From contig BTRK01000006.1 of NCBI GenBank assembly GCA_036245805.1, positions 46,114,257-46,178,256 on the forward strand: 64,000 nt of DNA. Reading direction: 5' to 3'. The position numbers were made by a program, and so were the translations under genes. Every line of letters starts with the position of its first letter. The stretch's first letter is position 1. Source of the DNA: Pristionchus mayeri (Eukaryota; Nematoda; Chromadorea; Rhabditida; Neodiplogasteridae). This document shows positions 38,419 to 48,780 of the stretch, piece after piece. Under the pieces are notes generated by a model. It searched no databases and was not told where the DNA came from. It saw nothing but the letters and a program-made list of their open reading frames with translations.

Positions 38419-39136
38419 GAAGATGATTTTAGCGCCATGCAAACACCGCATTGTTGCCCTCTGGACACCCTTGGTACCACTATTTCCCCTTACCCAAATC
38501 AATTGATATTCGGTGAGATGACACCCAGCGAAGCATAGATGGCACACAAAAAAATTCACAAAGATCCGAGGTGGTCTACCTAAGTAAAAATACTTGCGAA
38601 AATTTCGAAAAATGAGTGAAAATTTTGAAGCTAGAGCCTCGCTTTTGCGCTCAAATCGTTCCCCCTATGCCCAAATGCTCCCAAAAATGACCTTAACTCA
38701 TACCGTCAACTTTGAACTGTGAGCTTTCGGAAGTTACATAACTTCGCGGCCTAGCCGCGAGACCCGCAGCCTTGCAGCCATAGTAGCGGCCTAGCCGCTA
38801 CAGTAGCGGCCTAGCCGCCATGGTAGCGGCCTAGCCGCCATAGTAGCGGCCTAGCCGCCAGAGCGGCGGCCTAGCCGCCAGAGCTGCAGCCTTGCAGCTA
38901 TAGTGGCAGATCATCAACACACCTGCCGGATGATCCGTCCCATAGTGGTAGATCATCAACACACCTGACGGATGATCCGTCTACCATTCAACGGCACGCA
39001 TCTTACAGTATTCTTGCACTGGCAATGTGTGAGCAGAACTTCTGTCATTCACTACCTGAGCACTCTCTTAAATCCGGCGCTACTAGCGTGCATGCATAGT
39101 GGCCCTAATATAAGCAGGTGACAATACTCATCCCTC

Positions 39137-39241
39137 GTTCATTCCAAATGAACATATACTAAAATTGGAACAATACAGAGAAGATTAGCATGGCCCCTGC
39201 GCAAGGATGACACGCAAATTCGTGAAGCGTTCCAAATTTTT
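39137..39241 (+). ncRNA. U6: U6 snRNA, unit 22
   Basis: As unit 12. Confidence 0.97.
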
Positions 39242-39437
39242 GCACTGTTTGATCACTCGCGACTAATTCGACGTCTTGCCGGAATATTCGGCAGTAGCCG
39301 GAATATTCGGCAGTTGCCGGAATATTCGGCAGTTGCCGAACTCCTCGTCATTGTTATGAAAAAAAGCTGCAAAACATCATCTAATGCAGTTTAAAGATCA
39401 GAAGAATCCATAAGAGAGATCTGCAAAAAAGCAAAAT

Positions 39438-39555
39438 GCTTACAACACCCAGGATTCCCAAGCCGTCTCCGATCCAAGTACTAACTGGGCCCACCGTTGC
39501 TTAACTTGACAGATCGGACGGGATGTCGTGTTCTCAACGGGGTATGGTCGTAAAC
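39438..39555 (-). rRNA. 5S: 5S rRNA, unit 22 (C2T)
   Basis: As unit 12; last unit with this form. Confidence 0.95.
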
Positions 39556-40153
39556 GAGGGCACATAGTGAACGAATCGGAGTATATTTTGGGGAAAAACG
39601 CGCTCATGTGGAGAAAGGAAAGGTGAATTCCGGGTCAATTCTTCATCCTTCTCGAGATCAAAGAGCATCTCAAGCATGTAAGCAGGTTTCGTAAACCTGG
39701 CGAAACATACTAGGAAAATAGAAGACACATTTTTTGAAATGCGTTTTGAAAAACTATGTCTTCTATGTTATAGAAGACTGTTCATTTCCGAGATCCGGAG
39801 GCTATGTCTTCTACGAAATAGAAGACTCATTTTTTGAAATGAATTTTGAGAAACTGTGTCTTCTACTTTTGAGCCTGGCGAAACATACTAGGAAAATAGA
39901 AGACATATTTTTCAAAATCTGTTTTTAAAAAAATTTTCTTGAAAGTGATCTGATAGATCAAAGATCAGGCTGGACATGATAACAACATCATTTACACTGA
40001 CTTATATATCGGGATAACTGAAAGAAGAAGAGAAAGACTCCGAGCCCATCTCTATCCATGTTACACACATAGAGAGTGATATGAGAGATCAACGATCAAT
40101 CTTTACATGATAACAACAGAATCTTGATACATTTATCATAGAACGTAATTGTT

Positions 40154-40252
40154 GGCTCCGCCTAAGCAGAGCCTTTCCAAAATTTCGGTATAAAGGCCAC
40201 GTCATTCAACGAGCCAGATCGAATCTTTACCTCAAACTTGGGTAATTAAACC
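40154..40252 (-). ncRNA. SL1: SL1 RNA, unit 23
   Basis: A at -13 as in units 12-22, but the rest of the unit is of the 1793-bp class: a recombinant unit. Confidence 0.97.
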
Positions 40253-40948
40253 GAAGATGATTTTAGCGCCATGCAAACACCGCATTGTTGCCCTCTGGAC
40301 ACCCTTGGTACCACTATTTCCCCTTACCCAAATCAATTGATATTCGGTGAGATGACACCCAGCGAAGCATAGATGGCACACAAAAAAATTCACAAAGATC
40401 CGAGGTGGTCTACCTAAGTAAAAATACTTGCGAAAATTTCGAAAAATGAGTGAAAATTTTGAAGCTAGAGCCTCGCTTTTGCGCTCAAATCGTTCCCCCT
40501 ATGCCCAAATGCTCCCAAAAATGACCTTAACTCATACCGTCAACTTTGAACTGTGAGCTTTCGGAAGTTACATAACTTCGCGGCCTAGCCGCGAGACCCG
40601 CAGCCTTGCAGCCATAGTAGCGGCCTAGCCGCTACAGTAGCGGCCTAGCCGCTACAGTAGCGGCCTAGCCGCCATGGTAGCGGCCTAGCCGCCATAGTAG
40701 CGGCCTAGCCGCCAGAGCGGCGGCCTAGCCGCCAGAGCTGCAGCCTTGCAGCTATAGTGGCAGATCATCAACACACCTGACGGATGATCCGTCTACCATT
40801 CAACGGCACGCATCTTACAGTATTCTTGCACTGGCAATGTGTGAGCAGAACTTCTGTCATTCACTACCTGAGCACTCTCTTAAATCCGGCGCTACTAGCG
40901 TGCATGCATAGTGGCCCTAATATAAGCAGGTGACAATACTCATCCCTC

Positions 40949-41053
40949 GTTCATTCCAAATGAACATATACTAAAATTGGAACAATACAGAGAAGATTAG
41001 CATGGCCCCTGCGCAAGGATGACACGCAAATTCGTGAAGCGTTCCAAATTTTT
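40949..41053 (+). ncRNA. U6: U6 snRNA, unit 23
   Basis: Body unchanged; no 42-bp duplication upstream, and a GCTACA-type palindrome is doubled. Confidence 0.97.
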
Positions 41054-41230
41054 GCACTGTTTGATCACTCGCGACTAATTCGACGTCTTGCCGGAATATT
41101 CGGCAGTAGCCGGAATATTCGGCAGTTGCCGAACTCCTCGTCATTGTTATGAAAAAAAGCTGCAAAACATCATCTAATGCAGTTTAAAGATCAGAAGAAT
41201 CCATAAGAGAGATCTGCAAAAAAGCAAAAT

Positions 41231-41348
41231 GCTTACAACACCCAGGATTCCCAAGCCGTCTCCGATCCAAGTACTAACTGGGCCCACCGTTGCTTAACTT
41301 GACAGATCGGACGGGATGTCGTGTTCTCAACGGGGTATGGTCGTAAGC
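41231..41348 (-). rRNA. 5S: 5S rRNA, unit 23
   Basis: C at position 2, as unit 1. Confidence 0.97.
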
Positions 41349-41946
41349 GAGGGCACATAGTGAACGAATCGGAGTATATTTTGGGGAAAAACGCGCTCAT
41401 GTGGAGAAAGGAAAGGTGAATTCCGGGTCAATTCTTCATCCTTCTCGAGATCAAAGAGCATCTCAAGCATGTAAGCAGGTTTCGTAAACCTGGCGAAACA
41501 TACTAGGAAAATAGAAGACACATTTTTTGAAATGCGTTTTGAAAAACTATGTCTTCTATGTTATAGAAGACTGTTCATTTCCGAGATCCGGAGGCTATGT
41601 CTTCTACGAAATAGAAGACTCATTTTTTGAAATGAATTTTGAGAAACTGTGTCTTCTACTTTTGAGCCTGGCGAAACATACTAGGAAAATAGAAGACATA
41701 TTTTTCAAAATCTGTTTTTAAAAAATTTTTCTTGAAAGTGATCTGATAGATCAAAGATCAGGCTGGACATAATAACAACATCATTTACACTGACTTATAT
41801 ATCGGGATAACTGAAAGAAGAAGAGAAAGACTCCGAGCCCATCTCTATCCATGTTACTCACATAGAGAGTGATATGAGAGATCAACGATCAATCTTTACA
41901 TGATAACAACAGAATCTTGATACATTTATCATAGAACGTAATTGTT

Positions 41947-42045
41947 GGCTCCGCCTAAGCAGAGCCTTTCCAAAATTTCGGTATAAAGGCCACGTCATTC
42001 AACGAGCCAGATCGAATCTTTACCTCAAACTTGGGTAATTAAACC
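41947..42045 (-). ncRNA. SL1: SL1 RNA, unit 24
   Basis: RNA unchanged; G at -13. The unit has several private changes in its spacers. Confidence 0.97.
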
Positions 42046-42721
42046 GAAGATGATTTTGGCGCCATGCAAACACCGCATTGTTGCCCTCTGGACACCCTTG
42101 GTACCACTATTTCCCCTTACCCAAATCAATTGATATTCGGTGAGATGACACCCAGCGAAGCATAGATGGCACACAAAAAAATTCACAAAGATCCGAGGTG
42201 GTCTACCTAAGTAAAAATACTTGCGAAAATTTCGAAAAATGAGTGAAAATTTTGAAGCTAGAGCCTCGCTTTTGCGCTCAAATCGTTCCCCCTATGCCCA
42301 AATGCTCCCAAAAATGACCTTCTCATACCGACAACTTTGAACTGTGAGCTTTCGGAAGTTACATAACTTCGCGGCCTAGCCGCGAGACCCGCAGCCTTGC
42401 AGCCATGGTAGCGGCCTAGCCGCCATAGTAGCGGCCTAGCCGCCAGAGCGGCGGCCTAGCCGCCAGAGCTGCAGCCTTGCAGCTATAGTGGCAGATCATC
42501 AACACACCTGCCGGATGATCCGTCCCATAGTGGTAGATCATCAACACACCTGACGGATGATCCGTCTACCATTCAACGGCACGCATCTTACAGTATTCTT
42601 GCACTGGCAATGTGTGAGCAGAACTTCTGTCATTCACTACCTGAGTACTCTCTTAAATCCGGCGCTACTAGCGTGCATGCATAGTGGCCCTAATATAAGC
42701 AGGTGACAATACTCATCCCTC

Positions 42722-42826
42722 GTTCATTCCAAATGAACATATACTAAAATTGGAACAATACAGAGAAGATTAGCATGGCCCCTGCGCAAGGATGACACGC
42801 AAATTCGTGAAGCGTTCCAAATTTTT
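42722..42826 (+). ncRNA. U6: U6 snRNA, unit 24
   Basis: Body unchanged; only four palindromes upstream. Last U6 of the array. Confidence 0.97.
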
Positions 42827-43022
42827 GCACTGTTTGATCACTCGCGACTAATTCGACGTCTTGCCGGAATATTCGGCAGTAGCCGGAATATTCGGCAGTT
42901 GCCGGAATATTCGGCAGTTGCCGAACTCCTCGTCATTGTTATGAAAAAAAGCTGCAAAACATCATCTAATGCAGTTTAAAGATCAGAAGAATCCATAAGA
43001 GAGATCTGCAAAAAAGCAAAAT

Positions 43023-43140
43023 GCTTACAACACCCAGGATTCCCAAGCCGTCTCCGATCCAAGTACTAACTGGGCCCACCGTTGCTTAACTTGACAGATC
43101 GGACGGGATGTCGTGTTCTCAACGGGGTATGGTCGTAAGC
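43023..43140 (-). rRNA. 5S: 5S rRNA, unit 24
   Basis: Gene as unit 1. The upstream flank has GCGAAGGC for GCGAGGGC and one extra T in the T-run near the TATA-like element. Last 5S of the array. Confidence 0.96.
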
Positions 43141-43740
43141 GAAGGCACATAGTGAACGAATCGGAGTATATTTTTGGGGAAAAACGCGCTCATGTGGAGA
43201 AAGGAAAGGTGAAATCCGGGTCAATTCTTCATCCTTCTCGAGATCAAAGAGCATCTCAAGCATGTAAGCAGGTTTCGTAAACCTGGCGAAACATACTAGG
43301 AAAATAGAAGACACATTTTTTGAAATGCGTTTTGAAAAACTATGTCTTCTATGTTATAGAAGACTGTTCATTTCCGAGATCCGGAGGCTATGTCTTCTAC
43401 GAAATAGAAGACTCATTTTTTGAAATGAATTTTGAGAAACTGTGTCTTCTACTTTTGAGCCTGGCGAAACATACTAGGAAAATAGAAGACATATTTTTCA
43501 AAAACCTGTTTTTAAAAAATTTTTCTTGAAAGTGATCTGATAGATCAAAGATCAGGCTGGACATGATAACAACATCATTTACACTGACTTATATATCGGG
43601 ATAACTGAAAGAAGAAGAGAAAGACTCCGAGCCCATCTCTATCCATGTTACACACATAGAGAGTGATATGAGAGATCAACGATCAATCTTTACATGATAA
43701 CAACAGAATCTTGATACATTTATCATAGAACGTAATTGTT

Positions 43741-43839
43741 GGCTCCGCCTAAGCAAAGCCTTTCCAAAATTTCGGTATAAAGGCCACGTCATTCAACGAG
43801 CCAGATCGAATCTTTACCTCAAACTTGGGTAATTAAACC
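43741..43839 (-). ncRNA. SL1: SL1 RNA, truncated unit 25
   Basis: Leader, donor and Sm site intact. The last hairpin has one change (plus strand AAGCAAAGCC for AAGCAGAGCC) that turns a C-G pair into U-G. About 260 bp of upstream sequence survive before the array ends, so the core promoter is probably present. Confidence 0.93.
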
Positions 43840-44101
43840 GAAGATGATTTTGGCGCCATGCAAACACCGCATTGTTGCCCTCTGGACACCCTTGGTACCA
43901 CTATTTCCCCTTACCCAAATCAATTGATATTCGGTGAGATGACACCCAGCGAAGCATAGATGGCACACAAAAAAATTCACAAAGATCCGAGGTGGTCTAC
44001 CTAAGTAAAAATACATGCGAAAATTTCGAAAAATGAGTGAAAATTTTGAAGCTAGAGCCTCGCTTTTGCGCTCAAATCGTTCCCCCTATGCCCAAATGCT
44101 C

Positions 44102-44746
44102 ATAGTTTAAATCCCATAGTTTCGACCAAGAAGGTGCAGCAGTTCTCACGTTGAGTTCAAATATACATAATGAGCTTCATGTGTGCTTTCAAAGTCCCAA
44201 TATATGCGCCCAAACATCCCTGATCGAGAGAAACGAAAAAAAGGAAAATATCGAAATTATGAGGTAATACACTCAATTTACTATCTACGAACGGTTCATA
44301 ACATTCCTAAACCGCGTGCGTCATGTTCTCATCAATGGTACCTCAGAATTATCCATTTCTGAAATTTCGTTTTTCTGATCATCGATTTTGATGAAATTTT
44401 GATATCCAAGAAACACCTATATTAAAGCAGATCCAATAGTTTCAACCGAGAAATGATAGCAGTACTCAGCATGGATGCAGAAATACAAAATCAGTCTCCC
44501 ACGTGCTTTCAAACTCCTGTAAAATATGACCAAATCTACGTGATCGGTAGAATCAAAGAAATAAGTATAGCGAAATTTAGATGAAACTACATTTTATTTT
44601 GTATTAAAGAATGTATTGTAGTATTATTTAATCATATCAGTCATGTTGGCATCAATAGTACCACAATTTGGCTCATTTTCGATAATCCGATATTCAGAAG
44701 CGCGTTTTTGCCGAAACTTTGGCATCTGTTGAACATCACACGCATT
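44102..44746 (+). repeat. Diverged tandem duplication, period about 318 bp
   Basis: Two copies (about 44109-44425 and 44427-44746) share AATAGTTT-like starts followed by CC-AGAA, AGCAGT-CTCA, TGTGCTTTCAAA or CGTGCTTTCAAA, CATC/ATCT-TGATCG and AGTCATGTTGGCATCAATAGTACC (GCGTCATGTTCTCATCAATGGTACC in the first). Many substitutions make this an old duplication. It abuts the array end directly and shows no coding potential. Confidence 0.65.
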
Positions 44747-45438
44747 CCAGAGCCCAATGTTTATAAAAGAAAATTGTAGTATCCTTCACTATTAAAACGA
44801 ATAATACAACAATGCATTTTCACTGGCTTTCAAATTTCGGATATTTGCTACAGAGCAGGTCTCTTAAATGCCCTGCCCCTTTTCCTCTCAAGATAAGCCC
44901 GCTCAAAGACTCGTTTGCCATTCTCAGTCTTCTTCCTCTGACCTGTTCGCTCCTCTCTCTTGTAATAACTTATAACTGCACCATTCCTAACCATACTGTA
45001 GCTCACTTCTGCTATTGAAAATGTTCTCCATATACGCCACAGGGTCAGATCAGGGTTTCGTCCTTGTCCGGTAACTTAAAGGAGTCCTTTGCGAAAATAC
45101 TGCAGAAATTTCAATTTATGGTGATCATCCGACGTTGATCATCCGTCCTAGTGCAATACCGATGACGCAATCCATTTTGCTTAAGATTAATATTAATATT
45201 AAGCAAAAATTGCTCAGCTGTTTGAATGAACTGTGAGAAAACTCTATCTTACCCACTGATAGTGGGATGACTAATAAGCTGAGCGTGTCCTCAACCACTA
45301 GTTGATCAGTTGCCAATCAGTTACCCAGTTCCGTGATCAGTGTGTGAACAACTCCCACTCTTAGTTTATCGGTGCAATTTCCTCTCTCACTGGACTCTGA
45401 CTGATTCCAAGAGCAACTTTCTTTGACAAACCTTACCT
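44747..45438. other. Non-coding spacer before the first astacin copy
   Basis: No convincing gene. From about 45300 the sequence loosely resembles the intron before the EGF exon of the second astacin copy (around 62270-62330: CAGTTCC, GATCA, AACTCCCA-like words). The duplication that produced the two copies probably reaches into this intron. I looked for astacin catalytic motifs here and found none. Confidence 0.5.
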
Positions 45439-45511
45439 ATGCCGACGTATATAATCATTTCCACAATTGATGAAGACGATAATATGATCGATAATCGTCC
45501 GATCGTTTCAG

Positions 45512-47575
45512 AAGTTTGCGCCGGGTCGACGCTTGCCTGCCAGAACGGTGGCTATGCAGACCCCAAGAATTGCGAAGTGTGCAGGTGCCCGCCCGGATTA
45601 GGAGGAACCCTGTGCGATCAGGTTCGGTACCTTACCGTACTCATGGGTTCTGTATTTTGCAGTATTCCTGTCCGCTGAAGATTCCTGTAGCACGGATTAT
45701 TTACAACTCTCATATAAAGATCAATTATTGTACCAAGACTACTCAAATGTCAGATTACCGTATACTCTAGGTGCAAGAGTCAATCTCATCGACCTGCGGT
45801 GATACAGACCTCACCGCCACGAAGGACCTCCAGCAGGTTTCGGTATCTGGTGATACCGACTGCTACTACCGGATTACGGTATGTGCTGCGCAATTCGGTA
45901 GGAGCTACGGTAGGATTAATCGAGCTCATTTATGTAATCATAACTGCAACGGAAATCTGGTCAAGGATAAATTAGGATTATTGTAGGATTCCTGGATAAC
46001 GGTAGCATTATTTTGTAGGCTCCTGCCGGCCGAAAGGTCTTCGTCTCTTTCTCGACCATCACGTTCCGCTCTTCGGTGCCTTGCACTACCTCCTACGCGG
46101 AAATTAAGTACCGCCAGGATCTGGTCGTAGCAGGAGCCAGGTATACAGTAGCTTGGGATACTGTAGGCGAGGTTACTGTTATCCATTACTGGAGAGTTGA
46201 TACGGTAATTCTGCAGAATTTGCGGCTCGATTCGGCCATCGTCGTTGACGTCCGAAGGTCAGACGATGCTCATCCTCTACAAGGGCGACTTTTCCAGCAG
46301 ACTGACCTTCAGTTATCGATTCGGTATCGGCCCCTACCGTATCCACTCCTTACCTTGACCCTTCCAGACCCGCCAACAACGGTCGAAACCACCGATTCTC
46401 CGACGATCTCTTCTACGACCATTCCCATCACATCATCTACCATAAAGCGTGAATTCCAACCTCCCGTGCAATCTAGTTACCGTACTCATAACAACCCCAA
46501 AAGAGGCTTATGATCTTTGAACTTGAACATGAACTCCGATCTTGCAGCCCAGCCCACGACCACCTTGCCTTCCTTCACCACTACCACTGCTTGTGAGTTC
46601 CGGAGGAGATCGAAGATCTCAGATCAAAGTTCATTCCAGCCCCCTGTCAGTGGTCGCAGTGCACGGCTGGCTGCGGAGGCTGCGGGACACAGTGGAGGAG
46701 GTACCGTATCCTACCGTATCTTACAGTATCCTACAATATGCTACATATCATACAGTGCCCTACCGTAACCTGCAGGTGCAACGGGAGAACGGAGACGCAG
46801 TACTGCGGGATGAGTCCCTGTGCGGGCAACTCCTGCTGCCCTCCCTTCTCCTTCATCCAACAGGGCGTCTGTACCACAGGTAAGGTAACCTACAAATATT
46901 CCTTAACTTCACTAAATTCTACTTTCAGGCAGAGGAGGGTGGTGGTTCGTTGAGACCCCCGAGGCGCCCATCACCAACACCATCCCCGAGGTACCGTATC
47001 TACATTGCCTACCGTAATCATATTTTCCGTTCAGGACCGCTCCACGACCACCGCCCGACCCACCACTCCGTACGTGACAAATGAGAAGGATCCTGAGTGG
47101 CCGGAGAAGATCGAGCTGCCCGAGGATGAGAACGTACACACCCTCGGAGCCAACCGACTCGGCTTGCGCGCTTCGCGTGTCGCCCACCGCGTTCCAGTAG
47201 CACATACAGTGCGCGTGTTGGACGGACCCGCAGATGCGGTAAGTACTGGCGTAGAGAGACAAGAGATTGTCCTGAATCAGGGCGGTAATGACCCTTAGAC
47301 GCACATGGGACAAACTGGGACGCATAGTCCTATCTCGCAGCAGCATCGCCTATCAATGTCGTCTCTAAAAGACTTTAAACTCGCATGACGCAGAAGCGCC
47401 TCATCCCGTTTTACAGGTCGATATCGAGGGATCTGGACACGAGAAAACCGGCGCCGAGGCTGTCACGCCCGCCATCTGTCCCGAGTCACAACCGAGAATC
47501 GTCAATGAGGCACCGTACACGAACATCGTCCCTGATTCAGGGATCATGGATACTGTAACTGGCGAGAAGGAATAG
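45512..47575 (+). CDS. Astacin-type (NAS) C-terminal half: EGF, CUB, TSP1, tail; catalytic exons missing
   Basis: Eleven exons join in frame: 45512-45621, 45771-45878, 46019-46140, 46217-46323, 46368-46448, 46548-46592, 46640-46700, 46776-46879, 46929-46990, 47035-47238 and 47417-47575 (TAG). Exon 1 is a six-Cys EGF-like module (CQNGGY, CRCPPG, LCD). Exons 2-4 are a CUB domain with its four cysteines. Exons 5-6 are a Ser/Thr/Pro linker. Exons 7-8 are a thrombospondin type-1 repeat starting WSQCTAGCGGCGTQ and ending in a CCPPF segment. The last three exons give an acidic tail I do not recognise. This order is that of nematode subgroup V astacins (the NAS-36/NAS-37 type, involved in moulting). 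The frame is open upstream to an ATG at 45439, but that stretch is intronic in the second copy and is not a signal peptide. No HExxH exon lies between the array and this gene. It is either a 5'-truncated duplicate or the visible part of a broken gene; the intact exons argue for recent function. Confidence 0.75.
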
Positions 47576-48089
47576 ATTACCAATGACCAAGGCCGCTCCC
47601 GAATTATCTTGAGGAGCTGGCCCTTGTTTTGAAAATAATCTAAAGCCTATCAATACACATACACATACAAATACAAATAGACACATTTATATCAACCAGG
47701 AATTGTGGAAGATGTTTTCTTAAGTACGCGGCTCCTTGGCGATTCGTTGTGTGTGGGGTCGAGGCAGTAGGTCATAAATACGTATATGTGAGACGCTAAT
47801 GATTTTGTATAATCATAATTGTATTTTAGAAGTATATATTATGAACTCGATAAACTATGAACATTCATTCTGTTGCATGATTCAGTTGTGTGACTGCTCG
47901 TCGAAAGGCAAAAAGTAGTTGTTGTATCTATTTTTTATAATTTCTTAGTTAACATCATCATGTCAAGCCCATGCTGCAAGGGGAGGGGGATGTGTTTCTA
48001 CGCATGCCACAGGCACCCTTCTTATTATTATCAATCAGAGCAACCGGTCAGAGCGAGAACTATTTCTTCATTTGATTTGTTCGTAATCG
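47576..48089. other. Intergenic region after the first astacin copy
   Basis: AT-rich, with short CACATACA/AAATACAAATA runs near 47655-47690. No gene recognised. Confidence 0.5.
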
Positions 48090-48163
48090 GTTAAAGTAAG
48101 AACAAAGAAAAAGATAGGCTTTGAAGGTTAAAGTAAGAACAAAGAAAAAGATAGGCTTTGAAG
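48090..48163 (+). repeat. Perfect 37-bp tandem duplication
   Basis: A 37-bp segment (GTTAAAGTAAG...GCTTTGAAG) at 48090-48126 is repeated without change at 48127-48163. Recent slippage or duplication. Confidence 0.9.
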
Positions 48164-48220
48164 CAACTGAATTTCCCGAAGGCGATTTAAGGGAATGTGT
48201 GTGTGAATAACGCCGAAGGA

Positions 48221-48345
48221 TGCCGCAGCATCACGTTGCCCATCCCCCGACTCTATTAATGTGTTGGTCAGATGTATGATTCAAAGCGAACGATGGAAAT
48301 AAAAGCCCCCCCCCCCGCTTTCCATAACGCGCATCTATCAATTAC
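48221..48345 (+). promoter_or_regulatory. Conserved upstream block of Cys-rich gene 1
   Basis: Contains AGCATCACGTTGCC (48227) and GATTCAAAGCGAACGATGGAA (48278). Both recur at the same distance before Cys-rich gene 2 and once more near 50516-50570. It lies about 550 bp before the ATG, and the intervening sequence is also recognisably shared with gene 2 (for example CAGGACGACGATTA, CCGTTGCG). Whether this reflects regulation or only recent duplication cannot be told here. Confidence 0.55.
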
Positions 48346-48780
48346 ACGTAAATTTTCTTTACAGTAAACCGAACAATCATTTTGAGAAAAAAACAGTAGT
48401 TTTCGTATCCACAAGAAGGCTTGTGCCGTAGATGTCTGAATTCGTAAAAGCGAAGAAGCGGTGCATAAAAATGATAACTTATTTGTATTAGTTCGGGCGG
48501 TATTCCGCAAAATTCGGAGATCAGTATAGAGTACGTTTGCAAACACATCAGGACGACGATTACTCCGTTGCGAGACATGGTAATGTGGGTAAGACAACAT
48601 CAATTGCCTCGTTTGTGAAGTTCAAAAGAATTCAATCACTTCCTCCTTGCATCGAGCTTCTTCTGAAACACACACCTGTGACTAGGTGTGGATGATTCAA
48701 TCGCTCTTTTCAATCATCTCTCCCCTCTACACCTATGAGGGATGTAAATTGCCTAAGCACCGAACAGTAACCATTTGAAG

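Larger units (their letters stand above)
19794..39967. repeat. Homogeneous block of eleven 1834-bp units (12-22)
   Basis: Eleven successive units have exactly the same length and the same marker set: A at SL1 -13, six palindromes, the 42-bp duplication, three GGAATATTCGG repeats, the 5S C2T change, the CACATAG flank and AAAAAAATTTTC at the unit end. I saw no difference among them by eye. This fits recent expansion of one founder unit, with unit 9 as an earlier relative. Confidence 0.85.
1..44101. repeat. Tandem array of 5S rRNA / SL1 RNA / U6 snRNA units
   Basis: Twenty-four complete head-to-tail units and one truncated unit. Taking the recurring GGCTGGACAT (GGCTGGACATAATAAC in unit 24) as the start, units begin at 1, 1794, 3570, 5363, 7156, 8970, 10784, 12558, 14372, 16206, 17980, 19794, 21628, 23462, 25296, 27130, 28964, 30798, 32632, 34466, 36300, 38134, 39968, 41761 and 43555. 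Lengths are 1793 (units 1, 3, 4, 23), 1776 (2), 1814 (5, 6, 8, 11), 1774 (7, 10), 1834 (9, 12-22) and 1794 (24). Length differences trace to three modules: the number of GGCCTAGCC palindromes (4-7), the number of GGAATATTCGG repeats (1-3), and a 42-bp duplication around GATCATCAACACACC. The last unit stops inside the SL1-U6 spacer, where unrelated DNA begins. The array runs off the left edge, so the total copy number is unknown. Linkage of 5S with SL1 is known in Caenorhabditis; U6 as a third member is the unusual part. Confidence 0.97.

Noticed and set aside
1004..43529. Repeated 64-82 residue open frames on both strands in every array unit
   Set aside because: They lie across U6, 5S or the TAGAAGAC spacer, change length with spacer variants, and have no domain. 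They are by-products of repeated RNA genes.
43819..44016. 65 residue minus-strand frame
   Set aside because: It overlaps the SL1 gene and promoter of the truncated unit; no coding signature.
44812..45018. 68 residue plus-strand frame in the spacer, with hydrophobic stretch
   Set aside because: No domain, no splice partner in phase with the EGF exon, and no similarity to an astacin signal or prodomain.
46912..47346. 144 residue minus-strand frame
   Set aside because: Antisense to well-supported astacin tail exons and their introns; a shadow of their codon pattern.
48268..48603. 111 and 78 residue minus-strand frames upstream of Cys-rich gene 1
   Set aside because: They overlap the upstream block shared with gene 2, where the frame is not kept.
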